64,000 bases of DNA from Citrobacter werkmanii NBRC 105721. Lineage in GTDB: Bacteria > Pseudomonadota > Gammaproteobacteria > Enterobacterales > Enterobacteriaceae. The notes under the pieces were generated by a model. The model made no database searches. It saw only the letters and a list, made by a program, of their open reading frames with translations, and had not been told where the DNA came from. The DNA lies in NCBI GenBank assembly GCA_000759755.1, contig BBMW01000003.1, forward strand, positions 310,001 to 374,000, in the 5' to 3' direction. Of the stretch, positions 1 to 10,100 are shown piece by piece; position 1 is the stretch's first letter, and each line of letters opens with the position of its first letter. The position numbers and the translations under genes were made by a program.

Positions 1-545
1 ATGACGCTTTGCAAGGAACGGCATTTACCACTTACGCAGTGCAGCGTATTCGTGGAGCGATGCTGGACGAACTACGTAGCCGGGATTGGGTGCCGCGTAG
101 CGTTCGGCGCAATGCTCGCGAAGTGGCACAGGCGATGGGACAACTGGAGCAGGAGTTAGGGCGCAACGCGACGGAAACCGAAGTGGCGGAGCGTCTGGCT
201 ATTCCTGTGCAAGAGTATCGTCAGATGTTGCTTGATACCAATAATAGCCAACTCTTCTCCTATGACGAGTGGCGGGAAGAGCATGGCGATAGTATTGAGC
301 TGGTGACGGAAGAACATCAGCAGGAAAACCCGTTACAGCAGCTACTTGAGGGTAACCTTCGCCAGCGCGTGATGGAGGCGATCGAGGCGTTGCCGGAGCG
401 CGAAAAGCTGGTGTTAACGCTGTACTATCAGGAAGAGCTGAATCTGAAAGAGATCGGCGCGGTACTGGAAGTCGGGGAATCACGGGTCAGCCAGTTGCAC
501 AGTCAGGCCATCAAACGTCTACGCACCAAGCTGGGTAAGCTATAG
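1..545 (+). CDS. fliA: Flagellar sigma factor FliA (sigma-28), 3' part
   Basis: Sigma-28 directs RNA polymerase to late flagellar and chemotaxis promoters. The window opens inside the gene; the first complete codon starts at base 3 and about 60 N-terminal residues are missing compared with the usual 239. What remains runs from the conserved GTAFTTYAVQRIRG segment of sigma region 2, through region 3, to a region 4 helix-turn-helix near the end (LNLKEIGAVLEVGESRVSQL). It matches E. coli FliA almost residue for residue. fliZ follows 56 bp downstream, as in E. coli. Two good matches to its target promoter (before motA and before tar) lie in this window. Confidence 0.97.
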   Translation, partial: DALQGTAFTTYAVQRIRGAMLDELRSRDWVPRSVRRNAREVAQAMGQLEQELGRNATETEVAERLAIPVQEYRQMLLDTNNSQLFSYDEWREEHGDSIELVTEEHQQENPLQQLLEGNLRQRVMEAIEALPEREKLVLTLYYQEELNLKEIGAVLEVGESRVSQLHSQAIKRLRTKLGKL

Positions 546-601
546 GGGTAATCATTACCCCTGAACAATGCCGCATTACGAATTGACTACCAGGAGTTCT
601 C

Positions 602-1153
602 ATGACGGTGCAGCAATCAAAAAGACGGCCTCTAAGCCGCTACCTCAAAGATTTCAAACACAGCCAGACGCATTGCGCCCATTGCCTGAAGTTGCTCGAC
701 AGGATCACGCTGGTTCGCCGTGGGCAAATTGTTAATAAAATCGCCATCGCCCGCCTGGACACGTTGCTGGATGAAGCTGAGTGGGAACAGGAGAAGAAAG
801 AGTGGGTGGCGCTGTGTCGTTTTTGCGGTGATTTGCATTGCAAAGAGCAGAGCGACTTTTTTGACATTATCGGTTTTAAACAATTTTTGTTTGAGCAAAC
901 CGAAATGAGCCACGGTACGGTACGTGAATACGTTGTCCGCCTGCGCCGCCTTGGCAATCATCTGACCGAACAAAATATCTCTCACGAATTGCTACAGGAA
1001 GGGTTCCTCGACGAAAACCTTGCCCCGTGGCTGCCGGAAACCAGCACCAACAATTATCGCATCGCATTGCGTAAGTATGAGCAATTTAAAGCCCATACGC
1101 ATATGGGACATATGCAGAAATCCACCTGGACAGCCAGTTCTGATATATATTAA
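602..1153 (+). CDS. fliZ: Flagellar regulator FliZ
   Basis: FliZ is a DNA-binding regulator that opposes sigma-S promoters and, in Salmonella, raises FlhDC activity, linking motility to stress and virulence choices. The 183-residue length is standard. The central part (about residues 90-160) resembles the core-binding fold of tyrosine recombinases, which fits what is known of the family. Two CxxC pairs are visible in the N-terminal half (CAHC near residue 25 and CRFC near residue 72). It follows fliA in the same orientation, with CAGGAG ahead of the ATG. Confidence 0.96.
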   Translation: MTVQQSKRRPLSRYLKDFKHSQTHCAHCLKLLDRITLVRRGQIVNKIAIARLDTLLDEAEWEQEKKEWVALCRFCGDLHCKEQSDFFDIIGFKQFLFEQTEMSHGTVREYVVRLRRLGNHLTEQNISHELLQEGFLDENLAPWLPETSTNNYRIALRKYEQFKAHTHMGHMQKSTWTASSDIY

Positions 1154-1221
1154 AAACGAATAAGGTGTAACGGAGTGGTGTTTGTGAATCACGACAAACG
1201 CTTTACACTACGGTCATATAC

Positions 1222-1335
1222 ACGTCATCCTTCAAGCTGTCTCTGCGTTGGCTGCACTCCCTCGCCCCAGTCACTTACTTTAGTAAGCTCCTGGGGACTT
1301 ACTCGCTTGCCGCCTTGATACAACTCGAATGATTT
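1222..1335 (+). repeat. ERIC element (intergenic repeat unit)
   Basis: The core reads CCCCAGTCACTTAC then AGTAAGCTCCTGGGG, an imperfect palindrome matching the well-known ERIC priming sites. It is flanked by the family ends TTCAAGCTGTC and GATACAACTCGAA. The element fills most of the fliZ-tcyJ gap. ERICs are non-coding, mobilised passively and found only between genes. Ends are approximate. Confidence 0.85.
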
Positions 1336-1378
1336 TGTGGATTAATGATGGTCACTAATGACAATATTCGGGGTAACT

Positions 1379-2179
1379 ATGAAATTAGCACTTCTGGGAC
1401 GTCAGGCTCTGATGGGTGTAATGGCTGTTGCACTTGTCGCCGGAATGAGCGTAAAGACTTTTGCAGATGAAGGTCTGTTAAATAAAGTTAAAGAGCGCGG
1501 CACGCTGCTGGTGGGCCTGGAAGGGACCTATCCCCCGTTTAGCTTTCAGGGCGATGACGGCAAGCTGACCGGTTTCGAAGTGGAGTTCGCCGAAGCACTG
1601 GCAAAGCACCTTGGGGTGCAAGCCACGTTGAAGCCGACCAAGTGGGACGGCATGCTGGCCTCGCTTGATTCCAAACGCATTGACGTGGTTATCAACCAGG
1701 TGACCATTTCTGACGAACGTAAGAAAAAATACGATTTCTCTACCCCGTATACTGTGTCTGGTATTCAGGCGCTGGTGAAGAAAGGCAATGAAGGTGTTAT
1801 TAAGACTGCCGCCGATCTGAAAGGTAAAAAAGTCGGCGTTGGTCTGGGTACCAACTATGAAGAGTGGCTGCGCCAGAACGTGCAGGGCGTGGATATTCGT
1901 ACCTATGATGATGACCCGACCAAATATCAGGATCTGCGCGTAGGCCGTATCGACGCTATTCTGGTTGACCGCCTGGCTGCACTGGACCTGGTGAAAAAAA
2001 CCAAAGATACGCTGGCCGTCACCGGTGAAGCATTCTCCCGCCAGGAGTCCGGCGTGGCGCTGCGCAAAGGCAATGAAGATCTGCTGAAAGCGGTTGATGC
2101 TGCCATTGCCGAAATGCAAAAAGACGGTACGCTGAAAGCGCTGTCTGAAAAATGGTTTGGAGCGGATGTGACGAAATAA
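1379..2179 (+). CDS. tcyJ: L-cystine-binding periplasmic protein TcyJ (FliY)
   Basis: This is the solute-binding component of the L-cystine/diaminopimelate ABC importer, which also handles related sulfur amino acids. A signal peptide occupies about residues 1-28 with cleavage after SVKTFA. The rest is a family 3 binding protein (SBP_bac_3) with the expected GTYPPFSF and DGMLASLDSKRIDVV segments. I chose the ATG at 1379, preceded by GGGG about 6 bases upstream, because it gives the 266-residue length of E. coli TcyJ; seven extra codons upstream are not conserved. The membrane and ATPase partners are tcyL and tcyN, after dcyD. Confidence 0.96.
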   Translation: MKLALLGRQALMGVMAVALVAGMSVKTFADEGLLNKVKERGTLLVGLEGTYPPFSFQGDDGKLTGFEVEFAEALAKHLGVQATLKPTKWDGMLASLDSKRIDVVINQVTISDERKKKYDFSTPYTVSGIQALVKKGNEGVIKTAADLKGKKVGVGLGTNYEEWLRQNVQGVDIRTYDDDPTKYQDLRVGRIDAILVDRLAALDLVKKTKDTLAVTGEAFSRQESGVALRKGNEDLLKAVDAAIAEMQKDGTLKALSEKWFGADVTK

Positions 2180-2192
2180 TCGTCATCCGATG

Positions 2193-3273
<1,081 letters not shown>

Positions 3274-3294
3274 CAATCAGGTAGAAAAACGCTA

Positions 3295-3963
3295 ATGCAA
3301 GAAAGTATCCAACTGGTGATCGATTCCCTGCCGTATCTGCTTAAAGGCGCGGTCTTTACGCTGCAACTGAGTATCGGCGGGATGTTCTTTGGCCTCGTGC
3401 TGGGGTTTATCCTGGCGCTAATGCGGCTGTCGCCGCTGTTACCTGTACGTTGGCTGGCGCGCTTTTATATCTCGGTCTTTCGCGGAACGCCGTTGATCGC
3501 CCAATTGTTCATGATCTATTACGGTCTGCCGCAGTTTGGTATTGAGCTGGATCCCATCCCGGCGGCGATGATTGGTTTGTCGCTGAATACGGCGGCCTAC
3601 GCGGCGGAAACGCTGCGGGCGGCAATCTCCTCCATCGACAAAGGTCAGTGGGAAGCGGGGGCCAGTATTGGCATGACTCGCTGGCAGACCATGCGCCGGG
3701 CGATCCTGCCGCAGGCGGCACGCGTTGCACTACCGCCGCTGAGCAACAGCTTTATCAGCCTGGTGAAGGACACATCGCTGGCCGCAACTATCCAGGTTCC
3801 TGAACTGTTTCGTCAGGCGCAGCTGATTACCTCGCGTACACTGGAAGTGTTCACTATGTATCTGGCGGCCTCCTTGATTTATTGGGTAATGGCAACAGTG
3901 CTTTCTGCGCTGCAGAACTATTTTGAAGAACAACTGAACCGCCAGGAGAAAGAGCCGAAATGA
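3295..3963 (+). CDS. tcyL: L-cystine ABC transporter permease TcyL
   Basis: This is the inner-membrane channel subunit of the L-cystine importer. The 222 residues form a HisM-type permease with several hydrophobic helices and the conserved coupling segment beginning EAGASIGMTRWQ (about residues 122-133), which docks on the ATPase. Length and sequence match E. coli YecS. The stop codon overlaps the start of tcyN by 4 bases (ATGA), which implies translational coupling. Confidence 0.96.
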   Translation: MQESIQLVIDSLPYLLKGAVFTLQLSIGGMFFGLVLGFILALMRLSPLLPVRWLARFYISVFRGTPLIAQLFMIYYGLPQFGIELDPIPAAMIGLSLNTAAYAAETLRAAISSIDKGQWEAGASIGMTRWQTMRRAILPQAARVALPPLSNSFISLVKDTSLAATIQVPELFRQAQLITSRTLEVFTMYLAASLIYWVMATVLSALQNYFEEQLNRQEKEPK

Positions 3964-4712
3964 GCGCTATCGAAGTCAGAAACCTGGTCAAAAAATTCCA
4001 TGGGCAAACGGTACTGCATGGGATCGATCTCGACGTCAAACCCGGTGAAGTTGTGGCGATTATCGGACCGAGCGGTTCGGGCAAGACCACGCTGCTGCGG
4101 AGCATTAATTTGCTGGAGCAACCGGAGGCGGGCACCATTAAAGTGGGTGAGATAACCATTGATACCGCGCGGTCGTTAACTCAGCAGAAAGGGCTGATTC
4201 GCCAGTTGCGCCAGCACGTAGGCTTTGTGTTCCAGAACTTTAATTTGTTTCCCCATCGTACGGTGCTGGAAAACATTATTGAAGGTCCGGTGATTGTCAA
4301 AGGCGAACCGAAAGCCGAAGCGACAGCCCGTGCGCGCGAACTGCTGGCAAAAGTCGGGCTGGCGGGAAAAGAAACCAGCTATCCGCGCCGTCTGTCCGGT
4401 GGGCAGCAGCAGCGTGTGGCGATTGCCCGGGCGCTGGCGATGCGACCAGAGGTTATTTTATTCGATGAACCTACCTCCGCGCTTGATCCTGAACTGGTTG
4501 GCGAGGTGCTTAATACCATTCGCCAGCTGGCGCAGGAAAAACGCACCATGGTGATTGTGACGCATGAAATGAGCTTTGCTCGTGACGTGGCCGACCGGGC
4601 GATATTTATGGATCAAGGACGAATAGTGGAGCAGGGGCCGGCTAAATCTTTATTTACGCATCCGCAACAGCCGCGAACCCGTCAGTTTCTCGAAAAATTC
4701 CTCATGCAGTAA
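3960..4712 (+). CDS. tcyN: L-cystine ABC transporter ATPase TcyN
   Basis: The ATPase subunit energises cystine uptake through TcyL using TcyJ. Walker A is GPSGSGKTT (about residues 36-44), the ABC signature is LSGGQQQR, Walker B is VILFDEPTSALDP, and the switch histidine lies in VTHEMSFA. Its 250 residues match the polar-amino-acid importer ATPases. The start overlaps tcyL by 4 bases. It is the last gene of the dcyD-tcyL-tcyN group. Confidence 0.97.
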   Translation: MSAIEVRNLVKKFHGQTVLHGIDLDVKPGEVVAIIGPSGSGKTTLLRSINLLEQPEAGTIKVGEITIDTARSLTQQKGLIRQLRQHVGFVFQNFNLFPHRTVLENIIEGPVIVKGEPKAEATARARELLAKVGLAGKETSYPRRLSGGQQQRVAIARALAMRPEVILFDEPTSALDPELVGEVLNTIRQLAQEKRTMVIVTHEMSFARDVADRAIFMDQGRIVEQGPAKSLFTHPQQPRTRQFLEKFLMQ

Positions 4713-4724
4713 ATAGTACAAGCA

Positions 4725-4754
4725 GCACTCACCGACATTTTTTGTGGTGAGTGC
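4725..4754. repeat. Inverted repeat downstream of tcyN
   Basis: GCACTCACC (4725-4733) pairs perfectly with GGTGAGTGC (4746-4754) across a 12-base loop rich in T. There is no T run after the stem on the plus strand, so it is not a classical terminator. It may be an RNA 3'-end-protecting hairpin or a protein site in the tcyN-sdiA gap. The rest of the 230-bp gap is AT-rich with nothing recognisable. Confidence 0.5.
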
Positions 4755-4942
4755 CGCTCGCATAACTATTTATAAATATTGCTTTATTATTAACGCTTGA
4801 TTCTGTTGCTTGCTCTGGCTGTTGAGTAACGCTCAAGTAATTTTTCATTTGTCCGATAATTTGCATATATAAAATACATTTATGTGTTAGCTTATTTCAT
4901 ATGTTTGGATGATTATCAATCTCAGGGGCATTACCACTTAGT

Positions 4943-5665
4943 ATGCAGGATCATGATTTCTTCACCTGGCGACGGAGCATGCTGTTACGCTTTCAGGAAA
5001 TGGCGACGGCAGAGGATGTCTATAATGAATTACAACAACAGACGCAGCATTTAGAGTTCGATTTCTACGCACTCTGTGTTCGTCATCCCGTACCCTTTAC
5101 CCGTCCTAAAACGTCACTTCATACGACCTATCCCAAAGCATGGGTGGCGCATTATCAGTCCGAGAATTATTTCGCCATTGATCCGGTGCTGAAGCCTGAA
5201 AACTTCAGTCAGGGGCATTTACCCTGGGACGATACCTTGTTTCGTGATGCCCAACCTTTGTGGGACGCCGCACGCAATCACGGTTTACGCAAAGGGATGA
5301 CGCAATGCCTGATGTTGCCGAATCGGGCGCTGGGGTTTTTATCGGTATCGCGAGCGAGTATCCGTAATAGTCGTTTTGCGAATGATGAAGTGGAGCTCAG
5401 AATGCAGCTTCTGGTGCGGGAAAGTCTGTCGGTGCTGACGCGACTGGAAGATGACATGGTCATGACGCCAGAGATGCGCTTTAGCAAGCGGGAAAAAGAA
5501 ATATTGAAATGGACCGCAGAGGGGAAGACGTCTTCAGAGATAGCGATAATACTGTCGATCTCTGAAAATACCGTTAATTTTCACCAGAAGAATATGCAAA
5601 AGAAATTCAATGCGCCAAACAAAACGCAGATAGCGTGTTATGCCGCTGCGACCGGGCTTATCTGA
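4943..5665 (+). CDS. sdiA: LuxR-type quorum-sensing regulator SdiA
   Basis: SdiA binds acyl-homoserine lactones made by other species and regulates transcription. The 240 residues comprise an autoinducer-binding domain (about 20-165, including the conserved AWVAHY and IDPVL patches) and a LuxR helix-turn-helix (about 178-235, with LSISENTVNFHQKN). No luxI-type synthase gene lies in the window, consistent with its role as a solo receptor in enterics. The sdiA-yecF-uvrY-uvrC order equals E. coli. Confidence 0.96.
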   Translation: MQDHDFFTWRRSMLLRFQEMATAEDVYNELQQQTQHLEFDFYALCVRHPVPFTRPKTSLHTTYPKAWVAHYQSENYFAIDPVLKPENFSQGHLPWDDTLFRDAQPLWDAARNHGLRKGMTQCLMLPNRALGFLSVSRASIRNSRFANDEVELRMQLLVRESLSVLTRLEDDMVMTPEMRFSKREKEILKWTAEGKTSSEIAIILSISENTVNFHQKNMQKKFNAPNKTQIACYAAATGLI

Positions 5666-5694
5666 ATTAATTATCGTTCTGAGTGTCAGACGCA

Positions 5695-5730
5695 AAACCG
5701 GCTGATAGCAATGCTCTCAGCCGGTTTCTT
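5695..5730. terminator. Bidirectional terminator between sdiA and yecF
   Basis: The 11-bp perfect stem AAACCGGCTGA / TCAGCCGGTTT (5695-5705 with 5717-5727) sits between two convergent genes. A-rich and T-rich flanks on the two sides allow it to serve both strands. Confidence 0.8.
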
Positions 5731-5731
5731 A

Positions 5732-5956
5732 TTACTGGCGGTAGGCCTGTTTAATTTGCTTAACAGTGCTGGAAAATACCGCAGCCTGTGATTGATCTTC
5801 AATCAGCGCGATCTGTTTTTCCATTTTAAGAATCACGCGTCCAGCATCGGCTTGACCCATTGCCTGCAGCATCAGTGTTAACAGGGCTTTCAGGCAGGTA
5901 ACTTCATTGGCCAGTTCCTGGTTATTCTCAGCAGTGGAAAAGTCAGGCGTACTCAT
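5732..5956 (-). CDS. yecF: Conserved small protein YecF (DUF2594)
   Basis: A 74-residue soluble, mostly helical protein with an acidic, polar N-terminus ([12 protein letters not shown]) and a conserved [10 protein letters not shown] segment. It matches E. coli YecF along its full length. No enzymatic motif is visible and no firm function is known to me. GAGGAAAA lies just upstream of the ATG. It is transcribed towards sdiA. Confidence 0.93.
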   Translation of the reverse strand: MSTPDFSTAENNQELANEVTCLKALLTLMLQAMGQADAGRVILKMEKQIALIEDQSQAAVFSSTVKQIKQAYRQ

Positions 5957-6416
5957 TTATTTTCCTCGTTATGTTTCAATGAAAAAGTGCGATGTCAAAT
6001 CTTAAGGCGGCGGAGTATACCATAAGCGAGGCTAAAAATATCAGTGGTTGTTTTTTGTGCAAACAAAGGGGGAGGGACATTAAAATAAACAACATGTTGC
6101 AGTGCATATATTTTCTCCACTTGTTGTTTATTTCGAGTATTTTCCTCGTTAATTATTGTTACAAGTTTGGCTGCCGGTTTTGCATTCAGCGCAGGAATAT
6201 GAATTTTTTGTCACTATTCTGAAACAGCTACGCAGATATAAGTGTGGCAGCAGGCTATGTGGCCTGCAAGTTTCCACACGTCGTACAATCTAATTTCCAA
6301 AAACGAGAGCAAAATCGAAAGTCGGACGTTTTTTACATTTCAAAGTTGAGATAAAACCCGTTAACATAGGACCGATTAACTATCGGTAGCGTTATCCCTA
6401 TTCTGGAGATATTCCT
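5957..6416. other. Intergenic region between yecF and uvrY
   Basis: This 460-bp AT-rich gap should hold the divergent promoters of yecF and uvrY. A two-stage hairpin lies at 6242-6279: GTGTGG pairs with CCACAC, enclosing GCAGGC paired with GCCTGC. I see no convincing gene. A 76-codon reading frame at 5992-6222 has no convincing ribosome site and an erratic, Cys-rich composition. Confidence 0.5.
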
Positions 6417-7073
6417 TTGATCAACGTTTTTCTTGTTGATGACCACGAACTGGTGCGCGCAGGGATACGACGCATTCTGGAAGATATAAAAGGCATAAAA
6501 GTTGTCGGCGAAGCGTGCTGCGGTGAAGATGCGGTGAAATGGTGCCGCTCAAATTCCGTGGACGTTGTGCTGATGGATATGAATATGCCCGGTATTGGCG
6601 GTCTCGAAGCAACCCGCAAAATTGCGCGTTCAACGGCAGATATTAAAGTGATTATGCTGACGGTACACACCGAGAACCCGTTACCCGCAAAGGTCATGCA
6701 GGCAGGTGCCGCGGGGTATCTCAGCAAGGGAGCCGCCCCCCAGGAAGTTGTGAGTGCGATTCGTTCGGTTTATTCCGGGCAACGTTATATTGCCTCCGAT
6801 ATCGCTCAGCAGATGGCGCTCAGCCAGATTGAACCTGAGAAAACGGAAACCCCGTTTGCCAGTTTGTCTGAACGCGAGTTGCAGATTATGCTGATGATCA
6901 CCAAAGGCCAGAAGGTCAATGAGATTTCAGAACAACTGAATCTGAGTCCTAAAACGGTGAACAGCTATCGTTATCGAATGTTCAGTAAATTAAACATTCA
7001 CGGCGATGTCGAGTTGACTCACCTGGCAATTCGCCATGGCCTGTGTAATGCGGAGACATTAACAAGCCAGTGA
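6417..7073 (+). CDS. uvrY: Response regulator UvrY (BarA-UvrY system)
   Basis: UvrY, phosphorylated by BarA, activates the CsrB/CsrC small RNAs and so relieves CsrA repression of carbon metabolism, motility and biofilm traits. The receiver domain has the phospho-acceptor Asp54 in VLMDMNMPG and the acidic pair VDDHE. A NarL/FixJ helix-turn-helix lies near the C-terminus ([19 protein letters not shown]). The start is TTG, as in E. coli, with CTGGAGAT about 10 bases upstream. Its TGA stop overlaps the GTG start of uvrC. Confidence 0.97.
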   Translation: MINVFLVDDHELVRAGIRRILEDIKGIKVVGEACCGEDAVKWCRSNSVDVVLMDMNMPGIGGLEATRKIARSTADIKVIMLTVHTENPLPAKVMQAGAAGYLSKGAAPQEVVSAIRSVYSGQRYIASDIAQQMALSQIEPEKTETPFASLSERELQIMLMITKGQKVNEISEQLNLSPKTVNSYRYRMFSKLNIHGDVELTHLAIRHGLCNAETLTSQ

Positions 7074-8902
7074 CCGATCAGTTTGATGCCAAAGCGTTCC
7101 TGAAAACCGTAACCAGTCAGCCCGGCGTTTATCGTATGTATGATACCGCCGGGACGGTTATCTATGTCGGGAAAGCGAAAGACCTGAAAAAAAGGCTTTC
7201 CAGTTACTTCCGTAGCAATCTCGCATCGCGTAAGACCGAAGCGTTGGTCGCGCAAATCCAGCAGATTGATGTCACGGTGACACACACCGAAACCGAAGCG
7301 TTATTGCTTGAACACAACTACATCAAGCTGTATCAGCCGCGCTATAACGTATTGCTGCGCGATGATAAATCCTATCCTTTTATTTTCCTCAGCGGCGATA
7401 CTCACCCACGCCTGGCGATGCATCGTGGGGCTAAGCATGCTAAAGGCGAGTACTTTGGACCGTTCCCCAACGGCTATGCCGTACGAGAAACGCTGGCGCT
7501 GCTGCAGAAAATTTTTCCCATCCGCCAGTGTGAAAACAGCGTGTATCGCAATCGCTCGCGACCCTGCCTGCAATATCAAATTGGCCGTTGCCTCGGTCCC
7601 TGTGTGGCGGGCCTGGTGAGTGAGGAAGAGTATGCACAGCAGGTCGAGTACGTCCGTTTATTCTTATCCGGGAAAGACGATCAGGTATTAACCCAACTGA
7701 TCGCCCGGATGGAAAAGGCCAGCCAAAATCTCGAATTTGAAGAGGCTGCGCGTATTCGTGACCAAATTCAGGCGGTACGTCGCGTCACCGAAAAACAGTT
7801 TGTCTCGAATTCCGGAGACGATCTGGACGTTATCGGCGTGGCGTTTGACGCCGGCATGGCTTGTGTGCACGTACTGTTCATTCGTCAGGGTAAAGTGTTG
7901 GGCAGTCGCAGCTATTTCCCGAAAGTACCGGGTGGTACAGAACTCGGTGAGGTCGTGGAAACCTTTGTCGGGCAGTTTTATTTGCAGGGAAGTCAGATGC
8001 GTACCTTACCCGGTGAGATCCTGCTCGATTTTAATCTTAGCGATAAAACTCTGCTGGCGGATTCATTGTCTGAACTGGCCGGGCGGAAGATTAACGTCCA
8101 GACGAAACCGCGCGGGGATCGTGCGCGGTACCTGAAGCTGGCACGTACCAACGCAGCAGTGGCGTTAACCACCAGGCTTTCTCAGCAGTCGACCATTACT
8201 CAGCGTCTGACAGCGCTGGCATCGGTACTGAAGTTACCCGCTGTAAAACGCATGGAGTGTTTTGACATCAGCCATACGATGGGCGAGCAGACGGTCGCCT
8301 CCTGCGTGGTTTTTGATGCCAATGGCCCACTGCGCGCAGAGTATCGTCGTTACAACATCACCGGCATTACGCCGGGCGACGATTATGCGGCGATGAATCA
8401 GGTTCTGCGTCGGCGTTACGGTAAGGCAATAGAAGAAAGTAAGGTTCCGGACGTTATATTGATCGATGGCGGTAAAGGGCAGTTGGGACAGGCGAAAGCC
8501 GTTTTTGCTGAGCTGGATGTTCCCTGGGATAAACAGCACCCACTTTTGCTGGGGGTGGCGAAAGGGGCCGACCGTAAAGCGGGTCTGGAAACGTTGTTCT
8601 TTGAGCCGGAAGGAGAGGGCTTTAGTCTGCCGCCGGATTCGCCCGCATTGCATGTGATACAGCATATCCGTGATGAATCTCACGATCATGCGATCAGCGG
8701 ACACCGGAAAAAACGCGCGAAGGTGAAAAGTACCAGTACGCTTGAGACCATTGAAGGCGTTGGGCCTAAGCGTCGGCAGATGTTGTTGAAATATATGGGC
8801 GGTTTGCAAGGTCTTCGTAACGCAAGTATTGAAGAAATTGCAAAAGTGCCGGGTATTTCGCAAGCTCTGGCAGAAAAGATCTTCTACTCGTTGAAACATT
8901 AG
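7070..8902 (+). CDS. uvrC: Excinuclease ABC subunit C
   Basis: UvrC makes both incisions in UvrABC nucleotide excision repair. The 610 residues carry an N-terminal GIY-YIG nuclease for the 3' cut (PGVYRMYD and [13 protein letters not shown], residues 18-44), a Cys-rich segment, a UVR domain that binds UvrB (about 204-239), an RNase H-like endonuclease for the 5' cut (DGGKGQL), and tandem helix-hairpin-helix motifs at the C-terminus ([16 protein letters not shown]). The GTG start overlaps the uvrY stop, so the two are translationally coupled. Confidence 0.98.
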   Translation: MTDQFDAKAFLKTVTSQPGVYRMYDTAGTVIYVGKAKDLKKRLSSYFRSNLASRKTEALVAQIQQIDVTVTHTETEALLLEHNYIKLYQPRYNVLLRDDKSYPFIFLSGDTHPRLAMHRGAKHAKGEYFGPFPNGYAVRETLALLQKIFPIRQCENSVYRNRSRPCLQYQIGRCLGPCVAGLVSEEEYAQQVEYVRLFLSGKDDQVLTQLIARMEKASQNLEFEEAARIRDQIQAVRRVTEKQFVSNSGDDLDVIGVAFDAGMACVHVLFIRQGKVLGSRSYFPKVPGGTELGEVVETFVGQFYLQGSQMRTLPGEILLDFNLSDKTLLADSLSELAGRKINVQTKPRGDRARYLKLARTNAAVALTTRLSQQSTITQRLTALASVLKLPAVKRMECFDISHTMGEQTVASCVVFDANGPLRAEYRRYNITGITPGDDYAAMNQVLRRRYGKAIEESKVPDVILIDGGKGQLGQAKAVFAELDVPWDKQHPLLLGVAKGADRKAGLETLFFEPEGEGFSLPPDSPALHVIQHIRDESHDHAISGHRKKRAKVKSTSTLETIEGVGPKRRQMLLKYMGGLQGLRNASIEEIAKVPGISQALAEKIFYSLKH

Positions 8903-8957
8903 GCCCTCTGTAGCAACATAGGGGTAATTTCACTGACAACAGATAGTTATCCGTCAT

Positions 8958-9506
8958 ATGCAATTTAATATCCCTACGTTGCTCACGCTGTTTCGCGTCA
9001 TCCTGATCCCATTCTTTGTATTGGCGTTTTATCTGCCATTCACCTGGGCTCCCTTTGTTTGTGCGCTGATCTTCTGTATTGCGGCGGTTACCGACTGGTT
9101 TGATGGCTATCTGGCGCGTCGCTGGAACCAAAGCACGCGTTTTGGCGCCTTCCTCGACCCCGTTGCTGATAAAGTGCTGGTGGCTATCGCGATGGTGCTG
9201 GTGACGGAGCACTATCACAGCTGGTGGGTGACGCTTCCTGCCGCCACGATGATCGCGCGTGAAATTATCATCTCTGCGCTACGTGAATGGATGGCTGAGC
9301 TGGGCAAACGCAGCAGTGTTGCAGTGTCCTGGATCGGTAAAGTGAAAACCACTTCGCAAATGGCTGCACTGGCGTGGCTGCTGTGGCGTCCAAATATCTG
9401 GGTAGAGTATGCCGGGATTGCACTTTTCTTCGTTGCCGCGGTACTGACTTTGTGGTCAATGTTCCAGTATTTGAGCGCTGCATGGGGAGATTTGCTTGAA
9501 CAGTGA
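8958..9506 (+). CDS. pgsA: CDP-diacylglycerol--glycerol-3-phosphate 3-phosphatidyltransferase
   Basis: PgsA makes phosphatidylglycerol phosphate, the committed precursor of phosphatidylglycerol and cardiolipin, in the inner membrane. The CDP-alcohol phosphatidyltransferase signature DG-x2-AR-x8-G-x3-D-x3-D is intact (begins DGYLARRW, near residue 49). Several hydrophobic helices span the 182 residues. It lies 55 bp after uvrC and just before the tRNA operon, as in E. coli. Confidence 0.97.
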   Translation: MQFNIPTLLTLFRVILIPFFVLAFYLPFTWAPFVCALIFCIAAVTDWFDGYLARRWNQSTRFGAFLDPVADKVLVAIAMVLVTEHYHSWWVTLPAATMIAREIIISALREWMAELGKRSSVAVSWIGKVKTTSQMAALAWLLWRPNIWVEYAGIALFFVAAVLTLWSMFQYLSAAWGDLLEQ

Positions 9507-9556
9507 TCGTTTCGGCGCAAATTTCAGCAAACGATCGTCAGTGGTGAAAAATATCG

Positions 9557-9584
9557 TTGACTCATTGCGTCAGGTAAGTAGAAT
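9557..9584 (+). promoter_or_regulatory. Sigma-70 promoter of the glyW-cysT-leuZ operon
   Basis: TTGACT (9557-9562) and TAGAAT (9579-9584) are separated by 16 bp and followed by a GC-containing discriminator before the tRNA leader. The strong match and position suit a stable-RNA promoter under growth-rate control. Confidence 0.75.
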
Positions 9585-9657
9585 GCAACGCATCGAACGG
9601 CAGCACTGATTGCCAGACGATAACAAAATCAAGTGATTAACAAAGTTACTTGATGAT

Positions 9658-9733
<76 letters not shown>

Positions 9734-9785
9734 AATTAAAGACATCGGCAATAGCGGGTGTCTGGCTGAAAAGCCAGAAGATTTC

Positions 9786-9859
9786 GGCGCGTTAGCAAAG
9801 CGGTTATGTAGCGGATTGCAAATCCGTCTAGTCCGGTTCGACTCCGGAACGCGCCTCCA
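9786..9859 (+). tRNA. cysT: tRNA-Cys (anticodon GCA)
   Basis: A 74-nt gene with encoded CCA. The acceptor stem is GGCGCG(T) / (A)CGCGCC, the anticodon GCA is at 9818-9820 and the T loop is TTCGACT. Second gene of the operon. Confidence 0.98.
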
Positions 9860-9871
9860 ATTTCTTCCCGA

Positions 9872-9958
9872 GCCCGGATGGTGGAATCGGTAGACACAAG
9901 GGATTTAAAATCCCTCGGCGTTCGCGCTGTGTGGGTTCAAGTCCCACTCCGGGTACCA
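9872..9958 (+). tRNA. leuZ: tRNA-Leu (anticodon UAA)
   Basis: An 87-nt class II tRNA with a long variable arm and encoded CCA. The acceptor stem is GCCCGGA / TCCGGGT, and the anticodon TAA (9906-9908) sits in a TTTAAAA loop. Last gene of the operon; the accessory block begins just beyond its terminator. Confidence 0.98.
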
Positions 9959-9999
9959 TGGGAAAGAATAGAATAATCAAAGCAATAAGCAGTGTCGTG

Positions 10000-10023
10000 A
10001 AACCACCTACGGGTGGTTTTTTT
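10000..10023 (+). terminator. Terminator of the tRNA operon
   Basis: AACCACC / GGTGGTT closes a short TACG loop, followed by seven T. The 20 bases at 10001-10020 recur exactly at 13203-13222, at the far end of the accessory block. Confidence 0.9.
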
Positions 10024-10100
10024 GTGCCTGCAATCCATCGTTTTATCCTGCGTGATACGTAAAATCGCCTTCAAACACTTGCTTGCTATAGATAATCACT

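Noticed and set aside
5992-6222. A 76-codon reading frame upstream of uvrY
   Set aside because: It has no convincing ribosome site, has an erratic Cys/Phe-rich composition and overlaps likely promoter DNA.
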